A DNA stretch of 64,000 bases from Sessilibacter corallicola (lineage in GTDB: Bacteria; Pseudomonadota; Gammaproteobacteria; Pseudomonadales; Cellvibrionaceae). Positions 9,968-17,987 of this stretch are shown here, in pieces. The notes under the pieces were generated by a model. That model was given only the letters and a program-made list of their open reading frames with translations. It was not told the DNA's origin and did not search any database. Position numbers and translations under genes: made by a program. The stretch is taken from positions 248,001 through 312,000 of the forward strand of contig NZ_JAJSLX010000005.1 in NCBI RefSeq assembly GCF_021290925.1. The letters are read 5' to 3'. Every line of letters begins with the position of its first letter. Positions within the stretch are counted from its first letter, which is position 1.

Positions 9968-11584
9968 TTAGTCTGAATAACGTTTCAGTTGATCCAGTGC
10001 GATTGAGTTCGCTGGGTCTAACTGCAAAATTTTCTGATATTTTTCGCGAGCATTATTTCCGGCCGGGTTATTAATTCGGCCCTCTTTAATGTCGAGTTCT
10101 GCACTTTGCAGTAATCCCTTAATTTGCAGTTGTAAAAATAAGGTTTCGGAGTTGGGCTTTAGAGCTTCCGATAAAGCAGTGGTTTGCGCGGTTAACTCTG
10201 CCGATACGCTTTTGTCTAAGTAGGCGTTTGCCTCATTAATCAATTGCTCAATATCGTTGATTTTTTCTGGCGTCGGTGAATGCTGAGCGGCGTCGATTCG
10301 CTCGGCGAGCATATATTGAATGCGAGAAGTAATGTCGGAGTTATTTGGATCTATTTTTAGCACCGATAAATATTCACTCCAGGCGTTTTGATTATTCGGC
10401 TCGAACAACTGCCCTTGGTTGGCGTAGTCTTCCGCTTGGCGAATAAACTTATCGATAATTGCCTTGGTGCTTTCTTGCTGATTTTCTGGTGTATCGGCTT
10501 TTGTCTCAGCCGTTTTGGTGTCTATTAATGTTGCGTCGCTTGTTGTTTGCTGTGTTGGTTGGTCTTTTGTTTGAGTGACCAAAAACGTTAATGCCACGGC
10601 TAAAACAGCAACCGACGGAATAATCAGCTTTATTGGGTATTTTGTTACTAAAGATTGATGATCATCATTGGTATTTGCGGCAGAAAATTTGGATGACGTT
10701 GTTGGTTGAGAGCGGCTGGCGTTAGCCTGTGACCGGTTAACAATAACGGTTGCGTCTTCGGAAATATCCGACTTTTTTAGCCCGCGAATCTCGTGCAATA
10801 AATCCTGTGCGGCCACGCCGTTTTGAATTCTGTCTTCCGAATTTTTGGCCAGTAAACCGTTAATTAATGGCTGATATTTAGCAAGGTCGGCAGAAAGCTC
10901 TGGAATAGGGTCGTTTAAATGTTTGTAAGCCACCTCGACCATGGTGGAACCAGAGTAAGGTACCTTTCCCGTCAGCATTTGAAATAACACAATTCCTAAA
11001 CTGTACAAATCCGATGTTGGATTAACGGCAATGCCACGAATTTGCTCCGGGCTCATATATTTAGGCGTGCCCATGATGGTTCCGGTTTGGGTCAGATCCA
11101 TCGCCGAATCTGCGTCTTTGGCGATACCAAAGTCCGTGAGTACCGCAGCGCCGTCATCGCGGAACATTATGTTGTCAGGTTTAACGTCTCGGTGGACGAT
11201 GTTCTTGTCGTGAGAATAGGTGAGTGCCGACAGTATTTGCGAAAAAATTGTGATGGATTCCTGAACCGACAGATACGAAGTTTCCATTGCTTCGCTTAAA
11301 TTGCCTTTCGATAAAAACTCCATCGCCACGTAAAACCATTGTTTATATTCGCCTACGTCGTACACCTGAACAATGTGGCTGTGATTGAGTTTGGCGACAA
11401 TCAAGGATTCCTGGACAAAACGCTCACTGAATTGCTCGTCTTCGCCCAAGTCTTGGCGAAGAATTTTTAGCGCGACATTTCGTCGAAAAGTGTGTTGATT
11501 AGCACGGTAAACCGACGCCATACCGCCGGAACCAATTTTTTCTAAAATATCGTAACCCGGTAAATCAAAATCAGTGATTATCAT
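9968..11584 (-). CDS. Membrane-anchored Hanks-type Ser/Thr protein kinase
   Basis: The 538-residue protein has an N-terminal kinase domain (about 10-265) with the Gly-rich loop IGSGGMASVY, ATP-binding Lys40, catalytic HRDVKPDN (Asp133), DFG at 151-153 and the GTPKYMSPEQI activation segment. All catalytic residues are present. A Ser/Thr-rich juxtamembrane stretch (about 275-315) and one membrane helix (about 319-337) lead to a roughly 200-residue C-terminal region predicted to lie outside the cytoplasm. That region contains two YLSVLKIDPNNS / YQKILQLDPANS repeats resembling TPR units. This is a PknB-like sensor layout without PASTA domains. Its substrate is unknown, and it is convergent with the CsgG-like lipoprotein gene. 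Confidence 0.92.
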   Translation of the reverse strand: MIITDFDLPGYDILEKIGSGGMASVYRANQHTFRRNVALKILRQDLGEDEQFSERFVQESLIVAKLNHSHIVQVYDVGEYKQWFYVAMEFLSKGNLSEAMETSYLSVQESITIFSQILSALTYSHDKNIVHRDVKPDNIMFRDDGAAVLTDFGIAKDADSAMDLTQTGTIMGTPKYMSPEQIRGIAVNPTSDLYSLGIVLFQMLTGKVPYSGSTMVEVAYKHLNDPIPELSADLAKYQPLINGLLAKNSEDRIQNGVAAQDLLHEIRGLKKSDISEDATVIVNRSQANASRSQPTTSSKFSAANTNDDHQSLVTKYPIKLIIPSVAVLAVALTFLVTQTKDQPTQQTTSDATLIDTKTAETKADTPENQQESTKAIIDKFIRQAEDYANQGQLFEPNNQNAWSEYLSVLKIDPNNSDITSRIQYMLAERIDAAQHSPTPEKINDIEQLINEANAYLDKSVSAELTAQTTALSEALKPNSETLFLQLQIKGLLQSAELDIKEGRINNPAGNNAREKYQKILQLDPANSIALDQLKRYSD

Positions 11585-11880
11585 GAATGATTCCAGTTTT
11601 TCCTGAGTGCGCGTTATATTGAGTAAATCAAAGCATTCGCCGATTGGAAAGGAATAAATTGGCTATTCAAAAAGGTGTTTTAAAATCTGTGTTTTCGGTT
11701 TTTATTCGTGTTTAATCTTGGCTTCGTTTGAGAGAGTGCCATTTGATGATATTCGCCCAGCAGGTACAATTCACGCATTAAAAATACAACCGTAAAGACG
11801 GTGAGCGGGACTCTAATTCGTCCAGTTAGCTATCTCTCTCCCCGTGTTAGCTCGTAATAATGATAAGGTTTGGGAAAGTT

Positions 11881-12528
11881 ATGTTGAAATACCAGATTGT
11901 TCCTGTCACTCACTACCAACAAAATTGCAGTTTGGTGTGGTGCAGCGATACCAATGCCGCCGCTGTGATTGATCCCGGTGGCGACATTGACTCGATCTTG
12001 TCTGCTGCAAAAGCTAACCAAGTTAACATTCAGCACATCTGGCTCACCCACGGGCATTTAGATCACGTCGGTGGAGCCTTGGCGTTATCGAAAGAGTTAC
12101 AATTAGACATCATTGGGCCGCACAAAGGCGATCAATTTTGGCTCGCTGGAATTCCACAACAATGTGCCATGATGGGCTTTCCTGCGCATAAAGCGTTTGA
12201 GCCAAACCGGTGGTTAAACGAAGGCGATACCTTGTCGTTGGGTAAGTTGAGTTTTCAGGTATTGCACTGCCCTGGCCACACACCAGGGCACTTGGTGTTC
12301 TTCGAAGCCGATTCGAAACTGGCCTTTGTCGGAGATGTATTGTTTGCAGGCTCGGTGGGCCGCACGGATTTCCCTCAGGGCAACAGCCAGCAATTGGTTG
12401 AGTCCATTCGCGGAAAACTCTGGCCATTGGGCGATGACGTACAATTTGTGCCTGGGCATGGTCCTATGTCGAATTTTGGTCACGAGCGCAAAACGAACCC
12501 GTTTGTTTCGGATTCTCGGTTTGGATAA
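11881..12528 (+). CDS. MBL-fold metallohydrolase, glyoxalase II-like (YcbL type)
   Basis: The 215-residue protein is a compact metallo-beta-lactamase-fold enzyme with the di-metal motif THGHLDHVGG (H57, H59, D61, H62), then HCPGHTPGHLVF, FVGDVLFAGSVGRTDFP and a final PGHGPMSNFGHE. This matches the short glyoxalase II-like hydrolases (YcbL), which lack the full C-terminal substrate-binding domain of GloB. The natural substrate is probably a thioester but is not proven. I place the start at the ATG at 11881 (MLKYQIVP); an upstream in-frame ATG at 11860 adds seven residues unlike the family. It overlaps the next gene by 8 bases. Confidence 0.9.
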   Translation: MLKYQIVPVTHYQQNCSLVWCSDTNAAAVIDPGGDIDSILSAAKANQVNIQHIWLTHGHLDHVGGALALSKELQLDIIGPHKGDQFWLAGIPQQCAMMGFPAHKAFEPNRWLNEGDTLSLGKLSFQVLHCPGHTPGHLVFFEADSKLAFVGDVLFAGSVGRTDFPQGNSQQLVESIRGKLWPLGDDVQFVPGHGPMSNFGHERKTNPFVSDSRFG

Positions 12529-13264
12529 AGCAAAGCAATTTGAGCTTGGTTTAGGCCCAGACCCTCGTCTTCCGTTTGAATTTGAGCTTAAGCGCTCAGC
12601 CAGGCGCAAAACTCTAGAAGTGAGAGTTGCCAGTGGCAATGTTAGCGTGAGAGCACCGCAGTATGTGAGTACGGCGGAGATTAAAAAATTCTTGTCTGAG
12701 CGTTCAGCGTGGGTGCAACAAAAGCTTGCGGAGCAGCAAACCCGTCTTGCCGATGTGCCTGTGCGAACCTTCGATGAAGGCTCACCTTGGCCGTTGATGG
12801 ACAGCACTCTGTCACTGCGCATCGACATAGGTTCCTGTGGTCGTTGCAAAGCGATTGATGACACCCTGTGTGTGCAGTTAAATCAGCAAAAACTGATTAA
12901 TACCGATCCCAAAGAATTGATCAGAGAACAACTTGAAGGTTGGTATCGAGCGCAAGCTCAAGCGATACTTTTACAAAAATCTCAGGTGTTTGCCGATAAC
13001 ATCAATAAAGCGTTTCAAGAAGTTCGCGTTCGGAAAACAAAAACGCGTTGGGGGCACTGCACCAGCAAAGGGGTTTTGCAATACAATTGGTTGATCTTGC
13101 TGGCACCAGAGGCGGTGGTTGACTACTTGGTTGCACACGAAGTCAGTCATTTGAAACATTTTAATCACAGTCGACAATTTTGGCAGCAGGTGGAACAGCT
13201 GTGCCCCGATTATCTTCAACACCGAAAATGGCTGAAAAATTACGGTTTTAGTCTTTGGTTTTAA
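12521..13264 (+). CDS. YgjP-like (DUF45/M48-related) zinc metallopeptidase
   Basis: The 247-residue protein has the YgjP/WLM-type C-terminal core: RKTKTRWGHCTSKGVLQYNWLILLAP, then the HEVSHLKHFNHSRQFW zinc motif with HExxH. The N-terminal part (RKTLEVRVASGNVSVRAP) is the beta-rich region of this family. Such proteins are predicted metallopeptidases of unknown substrate. The best start is a TTG at 12521 that overlaps the upstream stop codon; the frame stays open to an ATG at 12326, but those residues lie inside the MBL gene and do not look like this family. This suggests translational coupling. Confidence 0.85.
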   Translation: MDKAKQFELGLGPDPRLPFEFELKRSARRKTLEVRVASGNVSVRAPQYVSTAEIKKFLSERSAWVQQKLAEQQTRLADVPVRTFDEGSPWPLMDSTLSLRIDIGSCGRCKAIDDTLCVQLNQQKLINTDPKELIREQLEGWYRAQAQAILLQKSQVFADNINKAFQEVRVRKTKTRWGHCTSKGVLQYNWLILLAPEAVVDYLVAHEVSHLKHFNHSRQFWQQVEQLCPDYLQHRKWLKNYGFSLWF

Positions 13265-13345
13265 ACAAAATTCTTTTTTATCGCGTGATCTTCGGTAATA
13301 CTTTCGCGACAAAATCGATCCAATGACAATAAGGCGAGCTTTCAC

Positions 13346-13714
13346 ATGACTACTTCACCACTGGGGACTAACCTCGAAGAAAACTATGATCGATTTATTC
13401 TCGAAGCTTTATCTCAAGGCTGTGTTTGGGGGTTGAGTAATGGCGACGGTTGGGCGCTTTGCCCGTCGGAAGCTTTCGATGGTCGTGATGTGATGCCGTT
13501 TTGGTCGCAACCAGAATTTGCGCAGACGTTGTGTATGGAAGAGTGGTCAGATTACGAAGTAGTCGCTGTCAGTACCGAAGAGTTTCTCGACGATTGGTTG
13601 CCGGGCTTGCACGACGACCAAATATTAGTCGGTGTGAATTGGAATCAAGAGCTTGAAGGCGAAGAAGAAGAGCCTTTGGATTTACTTGAAGATTTTGATT
13701 CGGAGTTGAGTTAG
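13346..13714 (+). CDS. DUF2750 domain protein
   Basis: This 122-residue acidic protein has the DUF2750 layout: an initial helix (YDRFILEALSQGCVWGL), the LSNGDGWALCPSEAFDGRDVMPFWSQPEFA segment and an EWSDYEVVAVSTEEFLDDWLPGL region. It ends in a very acidic tail. It has no signal peptide or membrane segment. The function of this family is not known to me. It follows the YgjP-like gene by 81 bases in the same direction. Confidence 0.85.
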   Translation: MTTSPLGTNLEENYDRFILEALSQGCVWGLSNGDGWALCPSEAFDGRDVMPFWSQPEFAQTLCMEEWSDYEVVAVSTEEFLDDWLPGLHDDQILVGVNWNQELEGEEEEPLDLLEDFDSELS

Positions 13715-13790
13715 AGATTATTCAGCGAGCGTTAGTAAACTCAAAAACCTGTCGCTGAATTAGCCAGTGCTGAATTGTATTATTCGAACA

Positions 13791-13828
13791 AATACTCTCT
13801 TTCCTAAATAATACTCTCTTCCCTAAAT
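13791..13828. repeat. 19-bp tandem duplication, two copies
   Basis: AATACTCTCTTTCCTAAAT at 13791-13809 is followed directly by a copy with one mismatch at 13810-13828, in the gap between convergent genes. Confidence 0.85.
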
Positions 13829-13834
13829 ATTAGA

Positions 13835-13868
13835 AAACTCCGATAAATTACTAAATTCATCGGAGTTT
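13835..13868. terminator. Bidirectional terminator-like hairpin
   Basis: AAACTCCGAT and ATCGGAGTTT form a perfect 10-bp stem around a 14-base AT-rich loop between convergent genes. T-rich and A-rich ends are short but present. Confidence 0.65.
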
Positions 13869-13928
13869 ATCGCCAGTCATTACACGTTCGTTAGAAAATA
13901 GTCGTAACTCTTATTAGAGATCCCTTAA

Positions 13929-14411
13929 CTAAAACGTTAGTGCTTCTTTTACCGAAGCGATGGCCGCGTCTTTACTCGTGCCTTTGTGGCGAATGTAGGT
14001 AATATTCTTTTCTTCATCAATAACGAACAAGCCCGGTGTGCCTACAACTCCGTAACGTTGCGCTACGGTATCGGCTTGCAGCAGCAATTTCATGCCGTAA
14101 TCTTTGCGAGACATAAAGCCTCGTGGATCGCCGTCATCCCAAACATTAAGCGCGTAAAACTTTACGTCTTGCTCTGCAAATTCTTTTCTCAAAGCTTCTA
14201 AATCGGGCATTAACTCGTGACAGAATGGACACCACGTAGCCCAAAACAACATCACTACTTTTTTACCTTCGGAATCATCGTACAGAGAAATGCGTTTCCC
14301 CTCGGCAGTCGATAAAATCCAGTCCGGCGCTTTTTCTCCAGTTTGTGGCGGCATGGCCGCAAACGCTGAGGTTGCGAGGAATATCCAAAAAACGGTAATG
14401 AGTGCACGCAT
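13929..14411 (-). CDS. TlpA/ResA-like periplasmic thioredoxin-fold protein
   Basis: The 160-residue protein has a cleavable signal peptide (about 1-18, ending ATSAFA), then a TlpA-type thioredoxin fold with the redox motif CPFC in FWATWCPFCHELMP and the cis-Pro region VVGTPGLFVID. It is exported and probably reduces or oxidises periplasmic thiols, as in cytochrome c maturation or envelope thiol repair. The partner is not identifiable from the neighbours. It is convergent with the DUF2750 gene. Confidence 0.9.
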   Translation of the reverse strand: MRALITVFWIFLATSAFAAMPPQTGEKAPDWILSTAEGKRISLYDDSEGKKVVMLFWATWCPFCHELMPDLEALRKEFAEQDVKFYALNVWDDGDPRGFMSRKDYGMKLLLQADTVAQRYGVVGTPGLFVIDEEKNITYIRHKGTSKDAAIASVKEALTF

Positions 14412-14791
14412 GATTTAAAAGTCCTGCTGATATTTTCAATGCGGAACTTCGACAAAGGTTCAAATTGATGGTTCCGCGAAGGTCATTTTGTTAAACAATT
14501 GCGATAAATTACCTAACGCTATAATAAACACCCTGGTTTCGGTGCAAACAGTCATTATAAAACGCGTTTATGATAAGACTTTTAATCTTGAAAAAACTTT
14601 GTATCACAAATTAAAAAGCTGCTAATTAATAAGACGTATCAGAAAAGTGTTCCGCACTTTTGTTCTTGATGACAAACAAATCCGTTTTGGATTAGACATC
14701 GCCGAAGTAAACCTTGCTTTATCTTCCACAGATTTTATCTTCCGCCAAAAGGCTTGTTCTAAAAAGGGTTCGTCCTAAAAATAGGCTCGTT
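14412..14791. other. Gene-free gap with repeats
   Basis: No credible gene is seen. A hairpin AAAAGTG-TTCCG-CACTTTT lies at 14643-14661. Three imperfect 16-base units of the form GGCTYGTTCTAAAA run from 14751 to 14799, reaching into the 3' end of the XRE-cupin gene. Confidence 0.6.
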
Positions 14792-14799
14792 CTAAAATC
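14751..14799. repeat. Three imperfect 16-bp tandem units
   Basis: GGCTTGTTCTAAAAA, GGGTTCGTCCTAAAAATA and GGCTCGTTCTAAAATC follow each other at the 3' end of the XRE-cupin gene. The last unit encodes that protein's final residues and stop. Confidence 0.65.
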
Positions 14800-15340
14800 C
14801 AGGCGGCGAGCAGGCGCTGATCACCGTGCAAGGTTCGCGCCCCGTATTTTTAAACTGATGAGGCTGCGTACTTTTAAAGTAATAGGCGTCACCCACGGTT
14901 AATACTTTTTTCTGATCGCCAACGGTGACCTCAAGTTGACCGCTCAGTATGATTCCGCATTCTTCCCCATCATGGGTAATAGGGTGTTTACCGGTGGTTG
15001 CCCCCGGTTGGTAGCACTCGCTCAACATCTGAATGGTTTTATTGACCAAATGATTGCCCACTTGTCGGTAGGACACGTCGTCTTTACCAATTTCAACGAG
15101 TTCGCTGGCTTTAAAAAATACTTGTTCGGTAAATTCAAAATTATCGGAAAAAAAGTCACTCAGGCTCATGGGAATACCGTCGAGCACTTTTTTTAACATG
15201 CTCACCGTTGGGTTTAAGTTGCCCGATTCGATTTGAGAAATAGTGGCGTTAGCAACACCGGAGGCTTTCGCCAACTGGCGCTGGGATAACCCCATGGTGG
15301 TTCTGACTTCGCGTAAGCGCTTGCCTGTATCTTGATCCAT
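14792..15340 (-). CDS. XRE-family regulator with cupin sensor domain (PuuR-like)
   Basis: The 182-residue protein has an N-terminal helix-turn-helix (LREVRTTMGLSQRQLAKASGVANATISQIESG, about 8-40) and a C-terminal cupin (about 105-180; GKHPITHDGEECGIILSGQLEVTVGDQ and STQPHQFKNTG). This matches PuuR-type repressors that sense amines or amino acids. It is divergent from an omega-amino-acid aminotransferase gene, with two GTTTA...TAAAC palindromes in the shared gap. I infer that it represses the aminotransferase gene and itself. The effector, perhaps beta-alanine, a polyamine or a related amine, is not shown by the sequence. Confidence 0.92.
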   Translation of the reverse strand: MDQDTGKRLREVRTTMGLSQRQLAKASGVANATISQIESGNLNPTVSMLKKVLDGIPMSLSDFFSDNFEFTEQVFFKASELVEIGKDDVSYRQVGNHLVNKTIQMLSECYQPGATTGKHPITHDGEECGIILSGQLEVTVGDQKKVLTVGDAYYFKSTQPHQFKNTGREPCTVISACSPPGF

Positions 15341-15355
15341 ATTTGTGCCTCAAGT

Positions 15356-15371
15356 GTTTAGTTTACTAAAC
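15356..15371. promoter_or_regulatory. Putative XRE-cupin operator 1
   Basis: GTTTAGT-TT-ACTAAAC is a perfect inverted repeat 15 bases before the start codon of the XRE-cupin gene, placed for autorepression. It shares GTTTA/TAAAC half-sites with 15428-15444. Confidence 0.6.
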
Positions 15372-15427
15372 GATTTTATTTAATTTTCCTTAAAAATCAA
15401 TAGATTATAAAGTGTGGCTAACTGGTT

Positions 15428-15444
15428 GTTTAACATCAATAAAC
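15428..15444. promoter_or_regulatory. Putative XRE-cupin operator 2
   Basis: GTTTA-ACATCAA-TAAAC repeats the half-sites of operator 1 with a 7-base spacer. It lies 64 bases before the aminotransferase start codon, close to where its promoter should be. Confidence 0.5.
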
Positions 15445-15507
15445 AGTCCTAGAATGCCAATCACACAGGCGTTTGAGTAATCACAAAATATTGAAGGGGG
15501 AATCACG

Positions 15508-16884
15508 GTGGGAAGCACAGCAGAAAGCTTATGTCAGAATGATCCAAACGAAACCGCATTGAGCCAGCGACAGCTGGATGCTTTTTGGATGCCGTTTACC
15601 TCCAATCGTGATTTTAAACAGCAGCCGCGAGTTATCGTTGGTGCCAAAGGTCATTTTTATAAATCCGCTGATGGTCGCCAGGTTTATGATCTATTTTCGG
15701 GACTCTGGTCCTCGGGTATCGGTCACGGTCACCCCAAAATTGTTGAAGCGATTGCCAAGCAGGCCTCTGAACTCGATTACTGCATGAGCTTTCAGCTGGG
15801 CAATGACAAAGCGTTTCTTTTGGCCGATCGGCTTGCCGGGTTAGCGCCTGAGGGAATGGATCATGTGTTCTTCACCAATTCTGGATCCGAAGCAGTGGAT
15901 ACCGCCTTAAAAATTGCGTTGGCTTACCATCAGGCAAATGGAGATTTTTCCCGAGTGGGATTAGTGGGACGCGAGCGCGGATACCACGGAGCCAACTTTG
16001 GCGGAATTTCAGTCGGCGGAATTATGCCTAACCGTCAGTTGTATCAAGGTAACCTCTTGCCGCGTGTGTACCACTTACCGACCACCTACGATCGCGAGCA
16101 TCAAGCCTTTACCGACGGGCAACCGCAATGGGGCAGTCATCTGGTTGAAGAGTTGGAAAAGATCTGTCGAGTTAACGGCAGTCACAATATTGCCGCTGTC
16201 ATTGTTGAGCCCGCCGCCGGTTCTACCGGAATTTTGCCGCCACCGATTGGCTATTTAGAGCGATTGCGAGAAATCTGCACTAAGCACGGTATTCTTCTTA
16301 TTTTTGATGAAGTCATCACCGGATTGGGGCGTGTTGGCGACAGCTTTGCTGCCCAACGCATGCAGGTTATTCCAGACATCATCACCACCGCAAAAAGCCT
16401 CACTAACAGTATGGTGCCCATGGGTGCTGCTATCGTAAATAAAAAAATCTACCAGACAATTGTTGACGACAGCCGAAGCGATAATCGCAATGTAGAGTTT
16501 TTCCACGGTTACACTTATTCCGGCCATCCCATTGCCGCAGCAGCGGGTTTAGCAACCCTGGATATTTTTGAACAAGAAGGAACCTTTGAAACTGCCAGAG
16601 AACTAGAAACCTTATTTGCTGAATTACTCCACAGTTTTGATGATCATCCGAAAGTAATTGATGTGCGAAATTTCGGATTGATGGGTGCCATTGAATTGGA
16701 AACGCGAGACAACCAATTAGGCGCGCGTGGATTAGAAACCCATAAGCGTTGTTTCTGGGAACAAAATGTCGTACTCAGAAACAGCTCCGATATTTTGCAG
16801 TTCTCGCCGTTTTTAAATGCCAAGCCAGAAGATCTAGAGCGATCCTTTTCGGCCATTAAAAAAGTATTGGATACAATCGAGTAA
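15508..16884 (+). CDS. Class III aminotransferase, probable beta-alanine (omega-amino acid):pyruvate transaminase
   Basis: This 458-residue PLP enzyme has the fold-type I class III pattern: WMPFTSNRDFK near the N-terminus, GLWSSGIGHGHP, FFTNSGSEAVDTALK, ERGYHGANFGGISVGG, FDEVITGLGRVG and the PLP Lys296 in TAKSLTNSMVPMGA. These segments closely resemble beta-alanine:pyruvate transaminases from Pseudomonas-type bacteria, as I remember them. It would transfer an omega-amino group to pyruvate. Putrescine or taurine transaminase activity is possible. The start is GTG at 15508 with a strong GAAGGGGG site upstream. It is divergent from a PuuR-like regulator, its likely repressor. Confidence 0.9.
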   Translation: MGSTAESLCQNDPNETALSQRQLDAFWMPFTSNRDFKQQPRVIVGAKGHFYKSADGRQVYDLFSGLWSSGIGHGHPKIVEAIAKQASELDYCMSFQLGNDKAFLLADRLAGLAPEGMDHVFFTNSGSEAVDTALKIALAYHQANGDFSRVGLVGRERGYHGANFGGISVGGIMPNRQLYQGNLLPRVYHLPTTYDREHQAFTDGQPQWGSHLVEELEKICRVNGSHNIAAVIVEPAAGSTGILPPPIGYLERLREICTKHGILLIFDEVITGLGRVGDSFAAQRMQVIPDIITTAKSLTNSMVPMGAAIVNKKIYQTIVDDSRSDNRNVEFFHGYTYSGHPIAAAAGLATLDIFEQEGTFETARELETLFAELLHSFDDHPKVIDVRNFGLMGAIELETRDNQLGARGLETHKRCFWEQNVVLRNSSDILQFSPFLNAKPEDLERSFSAIKKVLDTIE

Positions 16885-17251
16885 CTCAATATTGCTAAAT
16901 AGAAATATTAATGCTTTAAAAAATGAGGCGGTTAAAAAACCATCCCATTAATAAAGTGTTAATATTTTTTGTTATGAGTAAAGTGTTCGTCAACTCAGTT
17001 TAAATTTCTTCTATTCTTATCCATCCTGCTCATAAGCATAATAGAGAAAACCAAGCATCAATTTCCCAGCTCTGCCATTATCGGTGATTTAAAGATTTAT
17101 CGTGTTATAGCGGTCATACCCATTGGAATACCCTTGCGATTAATTACGTGTATACTCTTGATCAATAACAACCAAAATCAGTCAGAGTTTTTCAGTTAAT
17201 ACTTTCGTGTTAATTGGCATTTTGTGCATGTAAGATAACTTGGGAGAAATA
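16885..17251. other. Gene-free gap before the YqiJ-like gene
   Basis: About 370 bases, AT-rich, with no credible gene and no clear terminator for the aminotransferase gene. The promoter of the YqiJ-flotillin-ATPase cassette should be here. A TATACT at about 17152 is a possible -10 but I see no good -35. Confidence 0.5.
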
Positions 17252-17926
17252 ATGTCCAGTGTGTTATTTTCAGAAAACTTATTACCGTTCTATGACATTG
17301 TATTGTCGTTACCTACCGTGTTTTTCACGTTTTTATTGTTGGTTTCGATCGTACTGTGGACACTGACACTCATCGGTATTATCGGTTTAGACAGCATAGA
17401 AATTGATATAGCACCAACCGACGGTTCATCGGCTGAATCTTCCATGGGACAAGTACTTGGTGGTTTATTGGGCAAGCTAGGTCTGGCTGGCGTTCCCATT
17501 ACCATTACCGTTTCTTTGGCTTCCTTGATTGGCTGGCTTATTTCTTACTACCTTTCTTATTATCTACTGAGCTTACTCCCCGTTGGCTTGGTTAAAACTC
17601 TGGTCAGTTTGCCCGTATTGGTGTTGTTATTAGTCATCTCACTGGTTATATCGTCAATTGTACTGAATCCATTTAAAAAGTTTTTTGTACAAGCGGAGCA
17701 AAAAACCTTAAACAAAGTGATCGGGCAAACTGCGGTAGTGAGAACTTCCCGAGTCGATTCGCACTATGGAGAAGCGCTGTTAGATGATTCTGGAGCAGGA
17801 TTAATTTTAAAGGTACGTTGCTTCGACGAGCAAAAAATAAATCTTGGTGATAAAGTCGTTATCTTAGATTATTTAGAGCAAGAAAACGCCTACCACGTAA
17901 TATTAGAATCGGAATTTAATCGTTAA
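17252..17926 (+). CDS. YqiJ/NfeD-like membrane protein with C-terminal OB-fold-like domain
   Basis: The 224-residue protein has membrane helices near residues 15-45, a luminal or cytoplasmic loop, two close helices at about 85-130 (SLIGWLISYYLSYYLLSLLP and VLLLVISLVISSIVL), then a soluble C-terminal domain (about 145-224; VIGQTAVVRTSRVDSHYGEALLDDSG...). That domain resembles the NfeD/OB fold. YqiJ proteins pair with YqiK flotillins, as here 61 bases downstream. Start at ATG 17252 (MSSVLF), preceded by GGGAG; the frame also runs to a TTG at 17240. Likely a membrane anchor for the flotillin. Confidence 0.85.
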   Translation: MSSVLFSENLLPFYDIVLSLPTVFFTFLLLVSIVLWTLTLIGIIGLDSIEIDIAPTDGSSAESSMGQVLGGLLGKLGLAGVPITITVSLASLIGWLISYYLSYYLLSLLPVGLVKTLVSLPVLVLLLVISLVISSIVLNPFKKFFVQAEQKTLNKVIGQTAVVRTSRVDSHYGEALLDDSGAGLILKVRCFDEQKINLGDKVVILDYLEQENAYHVILESEFNR

Positions 17927-17987
17927 ATTTATTTCTTAACACCGATATAACTCATTCATTTCTTGATACTGGGAAGGGAGAATTCCT

